Shown here: positions 59,019-64,000 of the stretch, one piece after another
Position numbering within the stretch: the stretch's first letter is position 1
How the letters are laid out: every line of letters starts with the position of its first letter
Origin: Polynucleobacter duraquae
GTDB lineage: Bacteria > Pseudomonadota > Gammaproteobacteria > Burkholderiales > Burkholderiaceae
Assembly (NCBI RefSeq): GCF_000973625.1
Contig: NZ_CP007501.1
Coordinates: 558,001 to 622,000 of the forward strand
Direction: 5' to 3'
Length of the DNA: 64,000 nt
Position numbers and translations under genes: made by a program
Notes under the pieces: generated by a model
What the model was told of the DNA's origin: nothing
Seen by the model: the letters and a program-made list of their open reading frames with translations, nothing else
Databases searched by the model: none

Positions 59019-59348
59019 TTATTGTTTCTTGCCAAGTTGATTGGCAATAGTAGTGAGTTGTTCGTCCGTATAGCCTTTAGCTAGCTGAGGCATGATGGTG
59101 CCTTCTAATGCTCCAGACTTGTAGGCCTTTAATTTCTCCAGCATTTGCGCGCTAGTGAGATTGTTAATTAGTGGCATGCCACCATCTACAACACCTTTAC
59201 CATCTGTGCCGTGGCAATTGGCACAGGTAGCAGCAAGTCCTCGTTTATAGAGTTGATCAGCGGTTTGGGCGAAGCTAAGTCCGCTCCACTGGCTTAGGCC
59301 AATGAGGGCACTAGTCACCAAAATAGATTTTAGATACTTCACTTGCAT
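59019..59348 (-). CDS. fccA: Cytochrome c subunit of flavocytochrome c sulfide dehydrogenase
   Basis: 109 residues with a signal peptide (ends LSFAQ) and one heme site CANCH (about residues 42-46); the distal methionine is probably in GTIMPQLAKGY. A single-heme, small subunit. It lies nine bases upstream of fccB with a good Shine-Dalgarno. Confidence 0.91.
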   Translation of the reverse strand: MQVKYLKSILVTSALIGLSQWSGLSFAQTADQLYKRGLAATCANCHGTDGKGVVDGGMPLINNLTSAQMLEKLKAYKSGALEGTIMPQLAKGYTDEQLTTIANQLGKKQ

Positions 59349-59528
59349 GGGGATTGTCTCCTTACATACGACTGTTCTTAGAATACTACTTATGGACTCT
59401 ATCTTAATCAGATGGAGATTGGATTGGTGGTTTTACTTAGATTGATTTTCAATAAGCTCAGAACCAAAAATGGGGGTATTGGCCTTGTCAGTTTTAGCAT
59501 TCCACTCTAAGACCTATAAACTAGCAAT

Positions 59529-61250
59529 ATGCGAGGCTCATTCACCTACCAAAATGCCATTTTTGTCCTACTTCTAGGTGTATTTACCTATCTATATGGT
59601 TTAGATAGTCGCTTTGCTCCGAAGAATGGCGATGAATACCCCTATATGCATATCGTCCGCATGACGGCCGATACAGGTGCTTGGTTACCTCTTCAATCGG
59701 AGATGGACGGCATTAAAAATACGAAGCCTCCTTTGGTGTTTTGGGAGGGTATTGCCAGTACTAGCTGGGGAAGCGACTGGACACTCTTCGCACTGCGTTG
59801 GCCCAGTGTTGTCTATACCGGCTTAACCGCACTTTTCTTATTTTTAGCTGTATCTCGCTTTAGCGGAAGAAGGCAGACTGGCTTACTGGCGGCTTTAGTG
59901 TGGCTCTCCTTTTTTGCAACTTACCGCTACGGCCGCCCGTTCTTAACGGATCCCCCCGAAGTATTTTGGCTCAGCTTGCCCTTCTTCGCGCTGTTGTATT
60001 GGGGTAAGGCTGCTTTTGAATCAAAGCTTTTATTTCCTATATTAGCGGGCGCCTCTTTGGGCATAGCCTTGCTGTCAAAGTCTTTTGCTTACATTGTTCC
60101 CGCTACATTTGCTTTAGGTTTGTTCTACTGGCGCTGGCGGGAATGGAGTATCCCCAAGGTTTTATTGCGAGATCTATACAAAGTCCTGTTAATTACTGTT
60201 CTCGCTTTGGGCGTATTTGCACTTTGGTTTGTACTGGATCCTTTCCCTGAAGCGGTTTGGAAAGAATTTGTTTTAGGAGAGAATGCCGGCAAGTTTCAAG
60301 CGCGTAGCTCAAACTATTTATTGGATTTAGTGCGGGGCGGGGATAGTGTTTGGATGCTGGCTTTAACGACTTTAGCTAATGCAGGGCTGTTCACCTTTGT
60401 GTTGATTTCTGCATTGATTCAATGTTGGCGAGAGCGACGTTTCCTATCTCTTGAAGAGAGTCTTTTGCTGCTATTGGCCTTAGCCTTTTTTATTGTGTTT
60501 AGTTTGCCAAGTCAGCGCTCTGGACGATATCTACTCCCAGTAATGCCAGCGTTTGCTGCTGTGATCGCAATATTTTGGGATCGATTGCCTATATGGGGAT
60601 TTCGGATTGCCTTGCTACTGCAGTTGCTATTACTCGGCGCGCTTGTTTGGGTAGGTGGTAATTTACAACTGTCAAACTTCCTAGGTCAGCCCGGTATTTG
60701 GAGTTACTCCTTGTGGCATTGGGTTTTTATGGGAGCTGCGATAGCCCTAGTGTTGCTTGGTATATTTAATCGAGAACGTAGTAAGGCGATCGCTCTAGCT
60801 GGCTGCTTTCTTTGTTATTGCGCACTCACTAGCGGCTTATCACCCCTCGAGGGTGCCTTGGGTCGTTACTCACAAGCGACCATTCAGAGTCTTGTCGGAA
60901 AAGATATTTGGGTGCCTTGCGACTATCGCGCTAAGGATGAAGAGTATCGACTCTTATTACCCGGGGCAATACTGCATGGCTATTTAGCAAAGGATGCTGG
61001 TCAAATTGACTTACTGACTAAAAATTACCCATTGGTAGCGGTGCAGTCAGCGATTGGTGTGGAGCCCGCGCTGTGTGATTCTTGCAAGATAGTGGGTAAA
61101 CGAATGGAGATGCGAGCGCGCCATTCTGATGCAGAAATTCAGGCGATACTCAAGGGTCAGATTGGAGAACACCTGTTTGTGAATGAATATTTGATTACTA
61201 CTCCTACAGCCATTGCATTGCCCCTAGTTGGTAAGGATGCTTGTCGATGA
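59529..61250 (+). CDS. Family 39 glycosyltransferase (ArnT-like)
   Basis: 573-residue polytopic inner-membrane protein with about 11-12 hydrophobic segments and the periplasmic first loop typical of GT39 (FAPKNGDEYPYMHIVRM, TKPPLVFWEGI). Transfers a sugar from a lipid carrier to a lipid or protein acceptor at the periplasmic face. It heads a three-gene operon with a BNR protein and a small membrane protein. TATAAA lies nine bases before the ATG. Confidence 0.88.
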   Translation: MRGSFTYQNAIFVLLLGVFTYLYGLDSRFAPKNGDEYPYMHIVRMTADTGAWLPLQSEMDGIKNTKPPLVFWEGIASTSWGSDWTLFALRWPSVVYTGLTALFLFLAVSRFSGRRQTGLLAALVWLSFFATYRYGRPFLTDPPEVFWLSLPFFALLYWGKAAFESKLLFPILAGASLGIALLSKSFAYIVPATFALGLFYWRWREWSIPKVLLRDLYKVLLITVLALGVFALWFVLDPFPEAVWKEFVLGENAGKFQARSSNYLLDLVRGGDSVWMLALTTLANAGLFTFVLISALIQCWRERRFLSLEESLLLLLALAFFIVFSLPSQRSGRYLLPVMPAFAAVIAIFWDRLPIWGFRIALLLQLLLLGALVWVGGNLQLSNFLGQPGIWSYSLWHWVFMGAAIALVLLGIFNRERSKAIALAGCFLCYCALTSGLSPLEGALGRYSQATIQSLVGKDIWVPCDYRAKDEEYRLLLPGAILHGYLAKDAGQIDLLTKNYPLVAVQSAIGVEPALCDSCKIVGKRMEMRARHSDAEIQAILKGQIGEHLFVNEYLITTPTAIALPLVGKDACR

Positions 61251-62503
61251 GTCGTGTGATTGCCTTTTGTTTTTTATTGCTTGCCTCGGTGCTGGGATAT
61301 TTCCACATTGATAGTCGCCCAGCATGGTCGCCGTTCGCAAGCGATTACCCAGTTAATAATGTCAACCAACTCGATGGTGCATCTGAGGTGGCTGAGGATG
61401 CTAAGCCAGTCAAGGCACTGAAAAATACTACGCCAGTAAAGTTACTAAAGTCCGCTCAGCCTAGCTTACTGACAGACTGGTTACCTGACACTGGAGATCC
61501 TTCAGTGCATGCCGCATCTTTAATTGCGCTCAAGGATGGCGCGGTGAGGGCATTCTGGTTTGCAGGTACTCGAGAAGGTGCTCCAGACGTAGCTATCTAC
61601 ACATCTGTTTTTGATTCAAAGGCATCTCGATGGAGCGCCCCAACAGTTGTGGTGGATCGCGTTAGTGCTGAAAAAGGCTTGTCTCGTTACATCGCCAAAT
61701 TAGGCAATCCTGTTCCAGCCAGAATGGCCGATGGCCGTATGCAATTATTTTTCGTAACGGTTTCTATTGGGGGTTGGGCAGGCAGTTCAATCTCTTCAAT
61801 GATTTCAGATGATGAGGGTTTAACTTGGGGTCAGCCTACGCGCTTAATCAGCTCCCCGCTGATTAATCTCAGCACCTTAGTCAAGTCACCAGCTATGACA
61901 TTTGCGGATGGTCGACTAGGTTTACCTGCATATCACGAGTGGATTGGCCGCTTTGGCGAGTTTCTAAGAATCGATGCGAGCCAAGTGATTGATAAGCGAC
62001 GCATGAGTTCGGGTAGGGGCGCAATTCAGCCGGTAGTTTTTGCTGATAGCCCGCAAGAAGCAAGCGCATTCTTTCGTCAAACTCGACCCAGTTCCCAGCC
62101 AAAGCAAATCCCTGTAAGTCAAACCAAGGATGCTGGACAATCTTGGGCGGTAACTCAAGATCTTGAGATTCCAAATCCCAATTCCGCGCTGGCTGCACTC
62201 ACTTTAGCTAATGGCACGAGATTGATGGTCCTGAATAATATTGAGGCAGCGCGCTATCGATTGGTGATGGTAATGCGTGAGCCAAACTCCCTTCAATGGC
62301 GGGTAGTGCAGGTACTAGAGGATGACGAATCTTTGCTCAATGATCAGCATCGCGAATTTTCCTATCCGTATTTAATTTCTACGAATGGTGAAGATGCTCA
62401 TCTTACTTACACTTGGAATAGAAAAAAGATTAAGCATGTTTATTTTCTAGCTGTCTGGTTTAAGCATGCCGTCAGTAGTCTTAAAGAAAAGGAAGCGCAA
62501 TGA
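61247..62503 (+). CDS. BNR/sialidase-like exported protein
   Basis: 418 residues with an N-terminal signal anchor (MSRVIAFCFLLLASVLGYF). A six-bladed sialidase-type propeller is suggested by Asp-box-like motifs SDDEGLTW and KDAGQSW, and the start of the core EASLIALKDGAVRAFWFAGTREG type segment. ATG 61247 gives an ATGA overlap with the glycosyltransferase. It might act on, or bind, the glycan built by the upstream enzyme; no sialic acid gene is present. Confidence 0.8.
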   Translation: MSRVIAFCFLLLASVLGYFHIDSRPAWSPFASDYPVNNVNQLDGASEVAEDAKPVKALKNTTPVKLLKSAQPSLLTDWLPDTGDPSVHAASLIALKDGAVRAFWFAGTREGAPDVAIYTSVFDSKASRWSAPTVVVDRVSAEKGLSRYIAKLGNPVPARMADGRMQLFFVTVSIGGWAGSSISSMISDDEGLTWGQPTRLISSPLINLSTLVKSPAMTFADGRLGLPAYHEWIGRFGEFLRIDASQVIDKRRMSSGRGAIQPVVFADSPQEASAFFRQTRPSSQPKQIPVSQTKDAGQSWAVTQDLEIPNPNSALAALTLANGTRLMVLNNIEAARYRLVMVMREPNSLQWRVVQVLEDDESLLNDQHREFSYPYLISTNGEDAHLTYTWNRKKIKHVYFLAVWFKHAVSSLKEKEAQ

Positions 62504-63123
62504 TGACTCCTTATTTACAACTAATCGCTCTACTGGAGATGTCGCTTACCTGCGCGGTAGTGCTCATTACTCTCTCGCAAAAACTATCTTCAAAAGAGAT
62601 TCCATTTGTGATTCGTCTGCTCGCAGCTGTCTTACTGGTAAATCTATTTTTCTGGCCGCTCGGAATGTCGCTTGAGTTGCCTTTATCTGCCTATGTTCGT
62701 GGGGTGACTGGTGAGCTCAGTATTGTGACAATGCTATTGCTTTGGAGTTCCATCCTTCCTGCTGCCAAAAAGACGCCACTGGGATTTAAAGTCTCAGTCG
62801 CATTGATTGCGATTGTGTTTTATCCCTTAGCGTTAGGTCTTGGGATGCTCGATCCCTATGCCTGGGGTTATGGCTCTATCGGTCTTTTAATTGCCATCAT
62901 CTTCTTTGCTATAGTGTGCGGCCTTGCTGGCTGGACTCAGGGCGTGTGGATCCTGTCTTTTGCGATTATTGCGTGGGCAGTTCATTGGCATGAATCCGCA
63001 AATCTTTGGGACTATCTTTTAGATCCCATCTTGGCTATTTGGGCTCTGCTAGCAATCCCAAATGCGATTTATCACAAGCGTCGCGACAGAGCTCAGTCAG
63101 ACTATCTTTTCAGGGCGGGTTGA
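62500..63123 (+). CDS. Hypothetical membrane protein of the GT39-BNR operon
   Basis: 207 residues, about six hydrophobic segments, no recognisable motif. The ATG overlaps the BNR stop by four bases (ATGATG), so the three genes are co-translated. It probably supports sugar transfer or anchors the BNR protein. I do not recognise a family. Confidence 0.75.
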   Translation: MMTPYLQLIALLEMSLTCAVVLITLSQKLSSKEIPFVIRLLAAVLLVNLFFWPLGMSLELPLSAYVRGVTGELSIVTMLLLWSSILPAAKKTPLGFKVSVALIAIVFYPLALGLGMLDPYAWGYGSIGLLIAIIFFAIVCGLAGWTQGVWILSFAIIAWAVHWHESANLWDYLLDPILAIWALLAIPNAIYHKRRDRAQSDYLFRAG

Positions 63124-63145
63124 GGGGTGAGTTAGTTGATCAGCA

Positions 63146-63177
63146 CATCAGTTCATCAGTTCATCAGTTCATCAGTT
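63146..63177. repeat. Tandem octamer CATCAGTT, four copies
   Basis: Four perfect head-to-tail copies just before a terminator and after the operon stop codon. Intergenic; likely a slippage-prone microsatellite with no evident function. Confidence 0.8.
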
Positions 63178-63187
63178 AATTTTAGGT

Positions 63188-63225
63188 AACAAAAAAGCCA
63201 GCAGAAATTTGCTGGCTTTTTTGTT
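63188..63225. terminator. Bidirectional terminator before the second Bug receptor
   Basis: AACAAAAAAGCCAGCA and TGCTGGCTTTTTTGTT around a six-base loop. Ends both the GT39 operon and the minus-strand receptor gene. Confidence 0.92.
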
Positions 63226-63241
63226 TGCCGCTATTCCGGAA

Positions 63242-64000
63242 TTAATCTGGAATATTAGCTTTACGAATGACTGGACCCCAAACGTTGATTTCTCTATCAA
63301 GGTGATCTTTGAGTCCTTTTGCAGAAATCTTCTCTGCAGGCACGATGTCAATGTTGGCATCTTCCAAGCGCTTCTTCACATCAGGATTATTCAATGCTTT
63401 CTTCAAAGCAGCATTAATTTTGTCCAAGATTGGCTGTGGAGTACCTTTTGGAGCATACACACCGTGCCAAACTTTAACTTCAAAGCCTTTGAGGCCTTGT
63501 TCGTTCAAAGTTGGAACGTTAGGAATGGCAGGCAAGCGCTTCATCGTGGTTGTACCAAATGCCTTCACACGACCATCCTTGATATAAGGAATGGTTTGTG
63601 TTGTCTGGTCGCACAAGAGGTCAACTTGACCGCCCAAGAGATCAGTCAAAGCAGGGCCAGTTCCTTTGTAAGGGATGTTGGTCAAGCGAACGCCCATACG
63701 ACTTTGAAATAATAAGCCACAGAGCTGTGACACTGCGCCTGGACCAGCATTTGCCATAGTTACTTTTGAACCGTTCGCTTTAATGTAAGCTTCCAGTTCT
63801 TTAAAGTTGTTTGCTGGCAAATCTTTTTTACCGAGCAATACCATTGGTACGTCAGCAACTTGGCCGATGTACTCAAAGCTAGTCATTGGGTCATACGGCA
63901 GTTTGTCGTACAAGGCTTGTGCAGTAGCCATTCCCATGTGGTGAATGTAGATCGTGTAACCATCTGGAGCCGCACGCGCTACCTTAGTAGAAGCAATCGT
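63242..64000 (-). CDS. Bug/TctC-type substrate-binding protein (5' end beyond window)
   Basis: The frame is open to the window edge, with about 252 residues of the C-terminal part visible (YIHHMGMATAQALYDKLPYD, ANGSKVTMANAGPGAVSQL, YKGTGPALTDLLGGQVDLL). Clearly a periplasmic receptor of the Bug family; the signal peptide lies outside. No TctA/TctB genes are visible, as for many orphan Bug receptors. Confidence 0.93.
   Translation of the reverse strand, partial: TIASTKVARAAPDGYTIYIHHMGMATAQALYDKLPYDPMTSFEYIGQVADVPMVLLGKKDLPANNFKELEAYIKANGSKVTMANAGPGAVSQLCGLLFQSRMGVRLTNIPYKGTGPALTDLLGGQVDLLCDQTTQTIPYIKDGRVKAFGTTTMKRLPAIPNVPTLNEQGLKGFEVKVWHGVYAPKGTPQPILDKINAALKKALNNPDVKKRLEDANIDIVPAEKISAKGLKDHLDREINVWGPVIRKANIPD

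Noticed and set aside
63146..63177. CATCAGTT array as a CRISPR-like repeat
   Set aside because: Units are 8 bp and without spacers; it is a simple microsatellite.

Overview
The window looks like chromosomal DNA of a freshwater betaproteobacterium of the Burkholderiaceae, most probably Polynucleobacter or a close relative. This is inferred from moderate GC content, compact gene spacing, Bug-type tripartite tricarboxylate receptors, a tandem cphA/cphA' cyanophycin locus, and the ppa-nadE-glnB and ftsK-lolA-serS gene orders. No rRNA operon, CRISPR array, complete prophage or intact insertion sequence was seen.

Layout. 1-7185: cyanophycin locus, with cphA (cut by the window edge) and cphA' on the minus strand and a divergent ABC exporter plus DUF1854 protein. 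7367-10564: a tripartite tricarboxylate transporter (receptor, TctB, TctA). 10680-15577: a copper-acquisition operon headed by a DUF2946 protein resembling the copper-sensing leader CruR, followed by a TonB receptor, a BNR-repeat protein, a thioredoxin-like protein and a PCu(A)C chaperone. 15653-22709: ilvD, an orphan FixJ-type regulator, a RodZ-like protein, glnB, nadE, ppa and a BrnT-type toxin-antitoxin pair. 22779-28268: trxB, ftsK, lolA, serS and tRNA-Ser(CGA).

28269-31571 is a small accessory patch. It holds a methyltransferase remnant, an FkbM methyltransferase gene with a frameshifted 5' end, three pieces of a tRNA-Phe 3' end (two of them with terminators, flanking sodC as direct repeats) and a broken recQ tail. 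The backbone then resumes: yggT, a glycosyltransferase, gpx-folE-folB, a Fur-linked FbpABC iron importer, small hypotheticals, a lysine-rich histone-like fusion protein, an AsmA protein and a HigBA-like module whose toxin is frameshifted. 43114-57679 holds slyX, a DUF1653 gene, a flavin-dependent oxidoreductase, PIN/YaeQ, a FAD oxidoreductase, uup, an esterase, cbpA/cbpM, a UxaA-type dehydratase with a 3-hydroxyacyl-CoA dehydrogenase, a pirin, a TAXI-type binding protein and DUF3422. 57732-64000 holds flavocytochrome c sulfide dehydrogenase (fccAB), a three-gene cell-surface operon (GT39 glycosyltransferase, BNR protein, membrane protein) and a partial second Bug receptor.

Cross-cutting points. 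The copper operon and the cyanophycin transporter pair are the most system-like units. Several genes (yggT, trxB, both toxin genes, uup, the LLM oxidoreductase, yaeQ) have a good -10 hexamer ending 5 to 7 bases before the start codon and no Shine-Dalgarno, which predicts leaderless mRNAs. Two genes (fkbM-like and higB-like) are each interrupted at a run of A where one extra A would restore a full frame. Functions are read from motifs and gene context; no database search was run.
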